Source: an uncultured Chlorobiaceae bacterium (GTDB taxonomy: Bacteria; Bacteroidota; Chlorobiia; Chlorobiales; Chlorobiaceae). From it: 40,926 bases of DNA. Positions 8,559 to 15,321 of the stretch are shown piece by piece (position 1 is the stretch's first letter; the number at the start of each line of letters is the position of its first letter). The notes beneath the pieces were generated by a model. The model was not told the DNA's origin, ran no database searches, and saw only the letters and a program-made list of their open reading frames with translations. Position numbers and translations under genes: made by a program. Location: NCBI GenBank assembly GCA_903851385.1, contig CAINOC010000119.1, positions 1 to 40,926 on the forward strand, written 5' to 3'.

Positions 8559-8638
8559 TGACAGAAGCCCGAATTATCTGGGTTCAAAATGATAAAGTAT
8601 CACATTCCGCCATATTCTTTGTAAAGGATATATAATCA

Positions 8639-9583
8639 ATGCAGGCTTTTTTTTCTCCGGATCTTTTTGCTGCCAGGCGACTCTCTTTTCTGGCCAATAC
8701 GTTTTTTTTAATAGGCGTTATGGTGCTTTACCCGATAGCCGGCGTGTTTCTTTTTTCTCTTATTAATGGCGGTGGAGAGGTGGATGCTTCTCTGCTGCAT
8801 ATTGAGCGGAGCATGATTCCTTCCATTCGCTTCATTCAGGCGGTCGGGCAGATTGTTGTACTTGCTTTGCCTGTTATTCTTCTTGCGGGATGGCAAACGG
8901 GGAGGAAAAATCCGTTTTCACTGGAGAGCCTTGCGTTTTTAGGGATACGCAGGGATTTTAATATCGGGGCTGCGGCTTTGGCTGTGGGAGGGATTTTTGT
9001 TCTTCAGCCTTTGCTCTATACCATTACTTCTGTTCAGGATTTGTATCTCTGGCGGGCTCTTGGTGCTGCGGGGCTGGAAGTTGTCCGTCAGCGTGACATG
9101 ATGGAGTCGTTTATCGGTGAGCTTGCTCTGGTGCGTTCGGTACCGGAGTTTCTGTCGGTTACGTTTGTTCTTGCTGTTGTTCCTGCAGTTTGTGAAGAGT
9201 TGCTGTTTAGGGGTTATATTCAGCAGAATTACAGTCGCTCTATGGGCTCCAGCGGAGCTGTGCTTTTGACTGGGTGCGTGTTTGCTTTTTTTCATCTGAG
9301 TGCGGCAAATCTTGTTCCGCTGGCTTTGCTGGGGTGGTATATTGGCTATATTTACAGTAAAACAGGTAATCTGGCGGTGCCGTTTTGTGTTCATTTTGTT
9401 AATAATTTTGCAGCTCTTCTGCTTCTTTTGTATACAGAGCGGGGGGGCCGGGCCAGTCAGGTTCAGCCGGAATTTCTGCTTGGTGCAGTGTGGTGGTGGA
9501 TGATAGTTGTGGTGAGTGTCGTGTTGTTTATCATGGTAATCAGGCGGTTTTCTCGTGACTTTTCTCCGCAAGGGGACAATTGA
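8639..9583 (+). CDS. CPBP family intramembrane metalloprotease (CAAX protease/bacteriocin-processing type)
   Basis: The 314-residue protein is almost entirely hydrophobic, with about eight predicted membrane helices. The three CPBP (Abi) motifs are present: EELLFRGYIQ near residue 186, FHLSAANL near 219 and HFVNNFAALLL near 254. The paired glutamates of EExxxR and the two histidines are the presumed metal ligands of these membrane endopeptidases, which are relatives of Rce1. An AAAGGA stretch ten bases before the ATG can serve as ribosome binding site. The gene stands divergently from the GT4 gene and 26 bases before cdsA, with which it is probably co-transcribed. Bacterial members process peptides or prenylated or membrane substrates. 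No substrate is suggested by the context. Confidence 0.87.
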   Translation: MQAFFSPDLFAARRLSFLANTFFLIGVMVLYPIAGVFLFSLINGGGEVDASLLHIERSMIPSIRFIQAVGQIVVLALPVILLAGWQTGRKNPFSLESLAFLGIRRDFNIGAAALAVGGIFVLQPLLYTITSVQDLYLWRALGAAGLEVVRQRDMMESFIGELALVRSVPEFLSVTFVLAVVPAVCEELLFRGYIQQNYSRSMGSSGAVLLTGCVFAFFHLSAANLVPLALLGWYIGYIYSKTGNLAVPFCVHFVNNFAALLLLLYTERGGRASQVQPEFLLGAVWWWMIVVVSVVLFIMVIRRFSRDFSPQGDN

Positions 9584-9609
9584 GCTAAGAAAGCCTTAAC
9601 AAGAGATGT

Positions 9610-10431
9610 ATGGGTAAGCTTTTGAGCGTTAATTTATTGCAGAGGGTTGTTGTGGCTCTTGTTGGTATTCCCTTTCTGCTCTGGCTGGTTAAGGTTGGCG
9701 GGGTTTGGTTTTTTTGTTTTTTTTCATTGCTGGCTCTTGTGGCTGTTTTTGAGTTTCATCGTCTTGCGCGCCATAAGGCTCATCCTCCGGCACTATGGAT
9801 TGTGCTTGTGATAACGCTGCTTTTTCAGGTGAACTTTTATCACCAGTTTGCTGGGGTTTGGGAACTTTTGCTTGCGGTCGTGCTCGCTTTGTTTGTGATG
9901 GAGCTTTTTTTGAAAGATGGCTCTCCCCTGCTGAATCTTGGCTCGATGTTTCCCGGTTTGCTCTATGTTAATCTTTCGTTTGGGTCACTGTTGCGACTTC
10001 GTCTTGGATTTGGAGATGAAAAAGGGGAAATTCTTGTGTTTCTGATGTTTTTTTGTGTCTGGGCAGCTGATATTTTTGCCTATTTCGGAGGGAGTACACT
10101 TGGAGGCAGGTTTATCCATCGGAAATTGTTTGAGCGCTTGAGTCCCCATAAAACATGGGAGGGCTTTTTGTGCGGGCTGGCAGGAAGTGTTTCTGCTGCG
10201 ATGATCTATGGAGGCTTTGTTCCACAGCTGCCTTTAAAGACAGTGTTGTTGACTGGACTATTGATCGGTCTTGCAAGTCCGGCGGGTGATTTGATAGAGT
10301 CGATGTTTAAAAGAGATGCTCATGTAAAAGATTCTTCAGGATTGATTCCCGGCCATGGAGGGGTGCTTGACCGGTTTGACACCATTATGTTTGTGTCGCC
10401 ATTTATCTATTTTATCGCTTTTCACCTATGA
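9610..10431 (+). CDS. cdsA: Phosphatidate cytidylyltransferase
   Basis: CdsA makes CDP-diacylglycerol from CTP and phosphatidic acid, the branch point of phospholipid synthesis, in the inner membrane. The 273-residue product is a multi-pass membrane protein. Its C-terminal third has the family signature: SPAGDLIESMFKRDAHVKDS then SGLIPGHGGVLDRFD at residues about 220-257, containing the S-x-x-KR-x4-KD-x-x-x-x-PGHGG-x-x-DR-x-D pattern. Upstream, WAADIFAYFGGSTLGGR and LSPHKTWEGFLCG are the other conserved blocks. Length is normal for the family. The stop codon at 10429-10431 is immediately followed by heptad repeat units. CdsA together with the preceding protease and the nearby LPS genes gives this part of the window an envelope character. 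Confidence 0.95.
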   Translation: MGKLLSVNLLQRVVVALVGIPFLLWLVKVGGVWFFCFFSLLALVAVFEFHRLARHKAHPPALWIVLVITLLFQVNFYHQFAGVWELLLAVVLALFVMELFLKDGSPLLNLGSMFPGLLYVNLSFGSLLRLRLGFGDEKGEILVFLMFFCVWAADIFAYFGGSTLGGRFIHRKLFERLSPHKTWEGFLCGLAGSVSAAMIYGGFVPQLPLKTVLLTGLLIGLASPAGDLIESMFKRDAHVKDSSGLIPGHGGVLDRFDTIMFVSPFIYFIAFHL

Positions 10432-10585
10432 ACAGTGCTGAGAAAGAAAGTTCTGAGTGCTGAGGGGCGAGTGCTGAGTACTGAGAAGGAAAAAGGGGAG
10501 AAAGTTGGCAGTAAGCAGTGGGCACTTTCGACTCAGCACTCAGCACTATCTTCCCTGCCTACTGCCCACTTCTGACTTCTGAGGG
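10432..10585. repeat. Dispersed heptad-repeat element, copy B
   Basis: Starting directly after the cdsA stop codon, the sequence consists of imperfect heptad units. AGTGCTGAG, GAGTGCTGAGTACTGAG and TTGGCAGTAAGCAGTGGGCA run in one direction. ACTCAGCACTCAGCACT (about 10531-10547) and CTGCCTACTGCCCACTT (about 10556-10572) are their reverse complements. The order is type 1, type 2, inverted type 1, inverted type 2, so two interleaved hairpins could form. The rest of the gap up to ptsN (to 10678) holds only an AT-rich stretch and the ptsN ribosome binding site AAGAGG. Confidence 0.75.
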
Positions 10586-10678
10586 AAGGATAAATGTTTG
10601 TTTATATTACCTGTTCAATTCAGATGCCGGGAGCATTTTCCCTGGGCCATGAGTATTAATCAAGAAGAGGTTTAACTG

Positions 10679-11149
10679 ATGAAAATTGAAGGTCTTCTTT
10701 CCGAAAAATATATTGCGTTGAATCTTGAACTGGCTTTGAAAAGTCAGGTTATTGAAAAAATGCTTTCCCTTGTTACCGACCATGCCGGAGTGAAAGATAT
10801 CGGCAGGCTTCGGGATGATGTGCTTAAGCGTGAGCATGAGATGTCGACAGGAATTGGTAAAGGCATAGCTCTGCCACATGCAAAAACTGATGGAGTCACA
10901 GAGCCGATACTGGCTTTTGCTACGCTCAGCAATTCTATGGATTTCGATTCTATTGATAATGAACCCGTTCGTTTAGTGTTTCTTCTTGCTACGCCTGAAG
11001 ATATGCTTGCGGAACATTTGAAGCTTCTTGGCAGGATTACCAAGCTGGCAGGTCGGGAGGATTTTCGGCAGAGTCTTCTTCTTTCAACTTCACCAGCCGA
11101 AGTTATTGAGCTTTTCAGGGAAGGTGAAAAGGATTTTTCCCAGATTTAA
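10679..11149 (+). CDS. ptsN: PTS EIIA-type regulatory protein, PtsN-like
   Basis: PtsN (EIIA-Ntr) proteins are phosphorylated by the nitrogen PTS phosphorelay and regulate potassium, nitrogen and stress functions instead of importing sugar. The 156-residue product has the EIIA type-2 fold. [15 protein letters not shown] carries the phosphorylatable histidine, His67 by count. [20 protein letters not shown] then [11 protein letters not shown] follow with normal spacing. AAGAGG eight bases before the ATG is a good ribosome binding site. No sugar permease genes are nearby, which supports a regulatory role. The next gene is hisS, 26 bases downstream. No EI or HPr gene is present in the window, so the phosphate donor is unknown. 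Confidence 0.85.
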   Translation: MKIEGLLSEKYIALNLELALKSQVIEKMLSLVTDHAGVKDIGRLRDDVLKREHEMSTGIGKGIALPHAKTDGVTEPILAFATLSNSMDFDSIDNEPVRLVFLLATPEDMLAEHLKLLGRITKLAGREDFRQSLLLSTSPAEVIELFREGEKDFSQI

Positions 11150-11175
11150 ATTGTTACATAGAGGATTTTTATTGT

Positions 11176-12465
11176 ATGTCGCAGTATCAGGCTGTTAAGG
11201 GCACGAGGGATATTTTTCCGGAAGAGGCTGCAAGGTGGAAGCATATTGAAGGGGTTGTGCACTCGCTTGCTTCCATGTTCGGGTTCAGTGAGATACGTAC
11301 GCCAGTTTTTGAGTATACCGAGCTGTTTCAGAGAGGCATCGGGGCGACGACGGATATTGTGGGAAAGGAGATGTTTACGTTTTTGCCTGATCCGACAGGG
11401 CGATCTCTGACCCTGCGTCCTGAGATGACTGCGGGTGTGATGCGGGCGGTGCTTCAAAAAAATCTGCTGTCGATGGCTCCTGTGCACAAGCTTTATTATA
11501 TCAGTGAGCTGTTTCGAAAGGAGAGGCCTCAGGCTGGCAGGCAGCGGCAGTTTTCGCAGTTCGGGGCGGAGCTGATTGGCGTTTCAACGCCAGCGGCTGT
11601 GGCTGAGGTTATAACGCTGATGATGCAGGTTTTTGAGTCGCTTGGGGTTCGTGGTTTGAAGCTGCGGGTTAATACGCTTGGCGGTTCGGAAGAGAGGCTG
11701 CGGTACAGGGAGGCGTTGCAGGGTTATTTTGCGCCTTTTCACGCAGTACTGGATGAGGCATCGAAAGAGAGGCTTGAAAAAAATCCTCTCAGGATTCTTG
11801 ATTCTAAAAATCCTGACATGCAGGAAATAGTTGCCGGGGCTCCGAGGTTGTACGATTACTTAACTGCTTCTTCTGTTGAGGATTTTGAGAAGGTGCTTTT
11901 TTACCTTGGAGATCGCGGAATCGGGTATGACATAGATCACCGGCTGGTGCGAGGGCTTGATTATTATTGTAATACTGCTTTTGAGGTGATCAGTTCGGAG
12001 CTTGGGGCTCAGGATGCGATTGGCGGCGGTGGGCGGTATGATGGCCTTGCAAGGGAGTTTGGCAGCTCTTCGGATGTGCCGGCTTCTGGATTTGCTGTTG
12101 GTATGGAGAGGCTTCTGATTACGATGGAAAAACAGGGGCTTTTTGCTGCTCTTGATTCTCGCGGTCCGCTTGTTTATGTGATTTTGCAGAACCAGGAATT
12201 TGGAGATCATGGCTTGCAGATTGCTTACCGGTTGCGTAAGGCTGGCATTATGACGGAAATAGATCTTGTGGCCCGGAGTATGAAGGCGCAGATGAGGGAG
12301 GCTAACAGGATTCGGACATCTTATGCTCTTTTTATTGGTGCGACTGAAGTTGAGACCGGGTTGTATGCTTTGAAAAATCTTGTTACTTCTGAGCAGACGA
12401 CACTCTCTCTGGAGGCGGTGATTGAAATTTTGCGTGAACCGGCGGCGAAGGAGCTGATGCAATAA
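11176..12465 (+). CDS. hisS: Histidyl-tRNA synthetase
   Basis: HisRS charges tRNA-His with histidine in the cytoplasm. The 429-residue protein shows all class II motifs: motif 1 region [17 protein letters not shown] at the N-terminus, [14 protein letters not shown] near residue 80, motif 2 [20 protein letters not shown] near 115-130, the histidine-specific [15 protein letters not shown] near 257, and motif 3 [11 protein letters not shown] near 281. The C-terminal anticodon-binding domain ([20 protein letters not shown] onward) is complete. AGAGGA about ten bases before the ATG serves as ribosome binding site. The stop overlaps the start of the glutaredoxin-like gene by one base (TAATG), so the two are translationally linked. 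Confidence 0.97.
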   Translation: MSQYQAVKGTRDIFPEEAARWKHIEGVVHSLASMFGFSEIRTPVFEYTELFQRGIGATTDIVGKEMFTFLPDPTGRSLTLRPEMTAGVMRAVLQKNLLSMAPVHKLYYISELFRKERPQAGRQRQFSQFGAELIGVSTPAAVAEVITLMMQVFESLGVRGLKLRVNTLGGSEERLRYREALQGYFAPFHAVLDEASKERLEKNPLRILDSKNPDMQEIVAGAPRLYDYLTASSVEDFEKVLFYLGDRGIGYDIDHRLVRGLDYYCNTAFEVISSELGAQDAIGGGGRYDGLAREFGSSSDVPASGFAVGMERLLITMEKQGLFAALDSRGPLVYVILQNQEFGDHGLQIAYRLRKAGIMTEIDLVARSMKAQMREANRIRTSYALFIGATEVETGLYALKNLVTSEQTTLSLEAVIEILREPAAKELMQ

Positions 12466-12719
12466 TGACAGTCCAACGGCATAAGGTGACGCTATATGGT
12501 AAATCGGAGTGCTGCCTGTGTGATGAGGCTATGGAGGTGCTGCATAAGGTTGCTGCTGTTATGCCGTTCGATCTGGAAAAGATTGATATTTCCGCTCAAC
12601 CTGAACTGCTTGCAGAGTTTGGTCTTAAAATACCCGTTATTTTTGTTGATGGTGTGCCTGCGTTCAAGTACAGGGTAAATGAGGGACGGCTTGTCAAGCT
12701 ACTCAGGACTAAGTGCTGA
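12465..12719 (+). CDS. Glutaredoxin-like thioredoxin-fold protein (DUF836 type)
   Basis: This is an 84-residue thioredoxin-fold protein. VTLYGKSECCLCDEAMEVL gives a beta strand followed by a CxxC redox site (Cys-Cys-Leu-Cys) at the start of helix 1. LKIPVIFVDGVPAFKYRVNE holds the conserved cis-proline (PVI) and the YRV block typical of the DUF836/glutaredoxin-like family. It probably reduces or isomerises cytoplasmic disulfides, but no partner is evident. It begins on the last base of the hisS stop codon. The last codons (KC-stop) lie inside a heptad repeat unit (AAGTGCTGAGTGCTGAG), so the C-terminus may have been set by that repeat. Confidence 0.8.
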   Translation: MTVQRHKVTLYGKSECCLCDEAMEVLHKVAAVMPFDLEKIDISAQPELLAEFGLKIPVIFVDGVPAFKYRVNEGRLVKLLRTKC

Positions 12720-12776
12720 GTGCTGAGTTTTTTTGCAAATGTATGTTATGAATGTCGTCCCCTAGTTGGAGTTTGA
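12712..12776. repeat. Dispersed heptad-repeat element, copy C (short)
   Basis: AAGTGCTGAGTGCTGAG at about 12712-12728 is two direct units of the AGTGCTG heptad and contains the stop codon of the upstream gene. After a short T-run, 12738-12773 aligns without large gaps to 6344-6380 in copy A. Shared parts include TGTA, GTTA, ATGTC and CCCTA. The copy ends four bases before the start codon of the next gene, so any transcript of that gene carries it as a leader. Confidence 0.65.
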
Positions 12777-12779
12777 ACG

Positions 12780-12995
12780 ATGGTGAAATTTATTTTATTT
12801 GTTGTTATTTCCTTTTTGGTTATGCGCATGGTTTTGCGGGTGCTGAGGGTTGGTGTGCGTTTTTTCAGGGCGGAGGGTTCGGGGCGTTCTGAACATGGAT
12901 CGGCTTCGAGGTCGGCTGGGAGGCAGATTGAGGAAGCGGATTATGAGGTGATTGACAGCCATCTCAATGATAATGAGCGGAAGGGGCCGCAATAA
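12780..12995 (+). CDS. Small membrane protein of unknown function (DUF4834-like)
   Basis: This 71-residue protein has one N-terminal membrane helix (VKFILFVVISFLVMRMVL), followed by an arginine-rich stretch, a low-complexity Gly/Ser linker and an acidic end (IEEADYEVIDSHLNDNE). That arrangement is common among small Bacteroidota/Chlorobiota proteins annotated as DUF4834. The EADYEVID tail looks like the conserved part. It follows the glutaredoxin-like gene after repeat copy C and precedes the terminator upstream of rimP. The start is weakly supported, since no clear ribosome binding site precedes the ATG. Function is unknown. Confidence 0.65.
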   Translation: MVKFILFVVISFLVMRMVLRVLRVGVRFFRAEGSGRSEHGSASRSAGRQIEEADYEVIDSHLNDNERKGPQ

Positions 12996-13074
12996 GGTTT
13001 TTTTGCTGATGACCGGGTTTTTTTGTACATTGTTCCACTTGAAAGGAAGGCGTGTGGCATTATCTTTATCTGAG

Positions 13075-13097
13075 AGTGGGGGTTCCCCACTTTTTTG
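13075..13097 (+). terminator. Rho-independent terminator/possible attenuator upstream of rimP-nusA-infB
   Basis: AGTGGGG-GTT-CCCCACT (13075-13091) forms a perfect 7-bp GC-rich stem with a three-base loop, followed directly by six T residues (counting the last stem T) at 13091-13096. It ends the upstream hisS group. It lies only about 30 bases before the rimP start, so it may also work as an attenuator for the nusA operon. A CCACT at 13035-13039 could pair with the left arm as a weak alternative fold. Confidence 0.75.
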
Positions 13098-13128
13098 TTT
13101 TCAATAAAAACGTTGGTGCGGGGTTTTC

Positions 13129-13650
13129 ATGCAAGAGCGTATCAGAAATTGTGTTCTCCAGATTATTGCCGAGTCGGTTGGTACGAGGGGTGAAGGCGCT
13201 TATTTTATTGATGTTACCGTTAAAGGCAGTGAGCGTCACCGGAAAATAGAGGTTCTTCTGGATGCTGATGATGGTATTCGAATTCATCAGTGTGCTTATC
13301 TTAGCAGAAGGCTCAGGGAGCGGTTTGAGGGTGATGATGAGCTTCTGGAGCTGGTTGGTGAAAATTTTGATCTTGTTGTTTCTTCTCCCGGTCTTGGGGA
13401 GCCGATTGTTCTGCCGAGGCAGTATATACGGCATATCGGGAAATTTATGAGGGTTACCTATAGTGATGAGGGTGGTGAAGAAGTTGAATTGGCCGGGCAT
13501 CTTAAGGATGTTCTGCTTTCTGATGATGAACGACGCTGGATTGTGATGCTGCCGGAAAAAAATAAAAAGAAGGGGCATCAGCCGAAGGTTGAAGAGATTA
13601 AACTTTACCTCGATCAGGTTGTCCGTGCGGTTCCTGATGCGGAGATATAG
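13129..13650 (+). CDS. rimP: Ribosome maturation factor RimP
   Basis: RimP assists assembly of the 30S subunit. The 173-residue protein has the RimP_N domain: VLQIIAESVGTRGEGAYFID, then KIEVLLDADDGIRIHQCAYL followed by SRRLRERFE. The hallmark LVVSSPGLGEPIVLPRQYIR block follows near residues 83-102. The C-terminal SH3-like domain covers the last 70 residues, including KKKGHQPKVEEIKLYLDQV. In most bacteria it is the first gene of the nusA-infB operon, as here; nusA follows after 62 bases. The sequence GGGGTTTTC before the ATG provides at most a weak ribosome binding site. The terminator hairpin at 13075 lies in its leader. Confidence 0.93.
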   Translation: MQERIRNCVLQIIAESVGTRGEGAYFIDVTVKGSERHRKIEVLLDADDGIRIHQCAYLSRRLRERFEGDDELLELVGENFDLVVSSPGLGEPIVLPRQYIRHIGKFMRVTYSDEGGEEVELAGHLKDVLLSDDERRWIVMLPEKNKKKGHQPKVEEIKLYLDQVVRAVPDAEI

Positions 13651-13712
13651 ATTAGGGTGACAGAGAATGGTTAGTGTAAATTTTCTTTTAAACATGCACA
13701 ATTAAGAAAGAG

Positions 13713-15254
13713 ATGGCCAAAAAGAAGATAAAAGATGAGGGACAGGACAGGAGGGTGCAGATTGCCAGTGCTTTTGGTGAAATCGAGCAGTCCAAGATCT
13801 TTCTGGATAAACGCACGGAGAGTGCAGCTGTCAAAATGGATATTGCCGATTTACTCAAGGATATTATCCAGAAGCAGCTCAGAAAGGATTATGATCCTGA
13901 AGTTGAATCCAACATTTTCATCAACCCTGAGCGCGGGGACTTTGAGGTCTATATTCTGAAAAAGATTGTCAAGGAAATAGATATCGAAAGTATTGAGATC
14001 ACTCTTGATGAGGTTAGAAAAATTGATGATTCTCTTGAGATTGGGGATTCCTATGAAGAGGGACCTATCAGGCTTGAGGATTATTTGAGCCGCAAATCCA
14101 TTCAGATTATCAAGCAGTCTGTACAGAAAAAGGTGCGTGATCTTGAGCGTCTTGTTGTGTATGAAGAGTGTCTTGAAAAAGTCGGGGAGGTTGTTGCGGG
14201 CGAGGTATACCAGATTCGTGCCAATGAGGTTATTTTTACCTATAACACGTCGAAGGATCACCGGGTTGAACTTGTGCTGCCGAAGGCTGAGATGATGAAA
14301 AAGGATAACCCGCGGCGTACTCCGAGGATGAAGCTTTATGTGAAGCGGATCGAGCGCGAGAAAGCTAAAGTAAGGCTTGATGATGGGAGTATGGTTGAGC
14401 GGGAAAAAGCTGATGGCGGCATGAAGGTTATTGTTTCGAGGGTTGATGACAGGTTTTTGTATAAACTTTTTGAACATGAGGTACCTGAAATACTTGATGG
14501 TCTCATTGTGATAAAGGCTATTGCCCGTGTGCCGGGTGAGCGGGCCAAGGTTGCTGTGGAATCGACGAGCGCTAGGATTGATCCCGTTGGTGCTACCGTT
14601 GGTTATCGGGGGAAGCGCATCCAGAGTATTGTCAAGGAGCTGAATAATGAAAATATTGATGTTATTTATTTCGCTGATGAGCCGGAGATCTATATTTCAC
14701 GGGCAATGCAGCCTGCGAAAATTGATCCTCTGACGATTCATGCTGATGTGAAAACCAGGAAAGCAAGAGTGATGCTGAAGCCGGATCAGATTAAGTATGC
14801 GATTGGTAAGAATGGCAATAATATTCACCTTGCAGAGAAACTTACCGGTTATGAGATTGATGTCTATCGTGATGTGATTGACAAGTCGCTGGAGGACCCG
14901 ACGGATATTGATATTATCGAGTTCCGCGAGGAGTTTGGCGATGATATGATTTATCAGCTTCTGGACAGTGGGTTTGATACTGCTAAAAAGGTGCTTAAAG
15001 CCGGAGTGGATGAGATAGAACTGGCTTTGCTCGGGCCGGCCAAGCCTGAGGAGCAGACTGTGTTTGGTAAAACGTACAAGACTGGCGTGAAACCGAGGGA
15101 ACGCAAGGTGACTGATGAGGAGAAGCGTTATTGGAAGAAGATTGCTGAAAATATCTATAAAACCGTTAAGGAGCAGTTTACCGAGTCGGATTTGCAGGGT
15201 CTTTTTGATGACGATGCAGAGCCGGAAGAGGATGATGTGGCGGTGGATGAATGA
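13713..15254 (+). CDS. nusA: Transcription termination/antitermination factor NusA
   Basis: NusA binds RNA polymerase and modulates pausing, termination and antitermination. The product has 513 residues. The N-terminal polymerase-binding domain (residues 20-140) includes MDIADLLKDIIQKQLRKDYD. The S1 domain follows (about 165-235). The two KH RNA-binding domains come next: VGATVGYRGKRIQSIVKELN near 293-312 and KPDQIKYAIGKNGNNIHLAE near 354-373. The usual acidic C-terminal repeats of proteobacterial NusA are absent. Instead there is a short helical region and a highly acidic tail (EPEEDDVAVDE). The insert VSRVDDRFLYKLFEHEVPEI before KH1 is normal for the family. The start at 13713 is preceded by AAGAAAGAG. 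Confidence 0.96.
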   Translation: MAKKKIKDEGQDRRVQIASAFGEIEQSKIFLDKRTESAAVKMDIADLLKDIIQKQLRKDYDPEVESNIFINPERGDFEVYILKKIVKEIDIESIEITLDEVRKIDDSLEIGDSYEEGPIRLEDYLSRKSIQIIKQSVQKKVRDLERLVVYEECLEKVGEVVAGEVYQIRANEVIFTYNTSKDHRVELVLPKAEMMKKDNPRRTPRMKLYVKRIEREKAKVRLDDGSMVEREKADGGMKVIVSRVDDRFLYKLFEHEVPEILDGLIVIKAIARVPGERAKVAVESTSARIDPVGATVGYRGKRIQSIVKELNNENIDVIYFADEPEIYISRAMQPAKIDPLTIHADVKTRKARVMLKPDQIKYAIGKNGNNIHLAEKLTGYEIDVYRDVIDKSLEDPTDIDIIEFREEFGDDMIYQLLDSGFDTAKKVLKAGVDEIELALLGPAKPEEQTVFGKTYKTGVKPRERKVTDEEKRYWKKIAENIYKTVKEQFTESDLQGLFDDDAEPEEDDVAVDE

Positions 15255-15310
15255 TGAACACCGTCATTGACGGACTATTGGACAAGAGAGTAAAGAGTTT
15301 TTAAATCCAG

Positions 15311-15316
15311 AGGAGG
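15311..15316 (+). promoter_or_regulatory. Strong Shine-Dalgarno sequence of infB
   Basis: AGGAGG lies five bases before the ATG at 15322. It is a perfect anti-16S complement, unusually strong for this window, and it fixes the infB start. Confidence 0.8.
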
Positions 15317-15321
15317 ATGTA

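Noticed and set aside
8939-9571. A 210-residue minus-strand open frame across the CPBP protease gene
   Set aside because: It is rich in His, Asn, Lys and Gln as expected from the complement of a hydrophobic coding region, with no family features.
10432-10585. CRISPR array
   Set aside because: The units are only seven bases, imperfect and in both orientations, without regular unique spacers or nearby cas genes.
11860-12462. A 200-residue minus-strand open frame in hisS
   Set aside because: It is antisense to conserved hisS motifs; no independent support.
13066-13701. A 211-residue open frame on the minus strand across rimP
   Set aside because: It is antisense to rimP, which is strongly supported; the composition reflects the complement of rimP codons.
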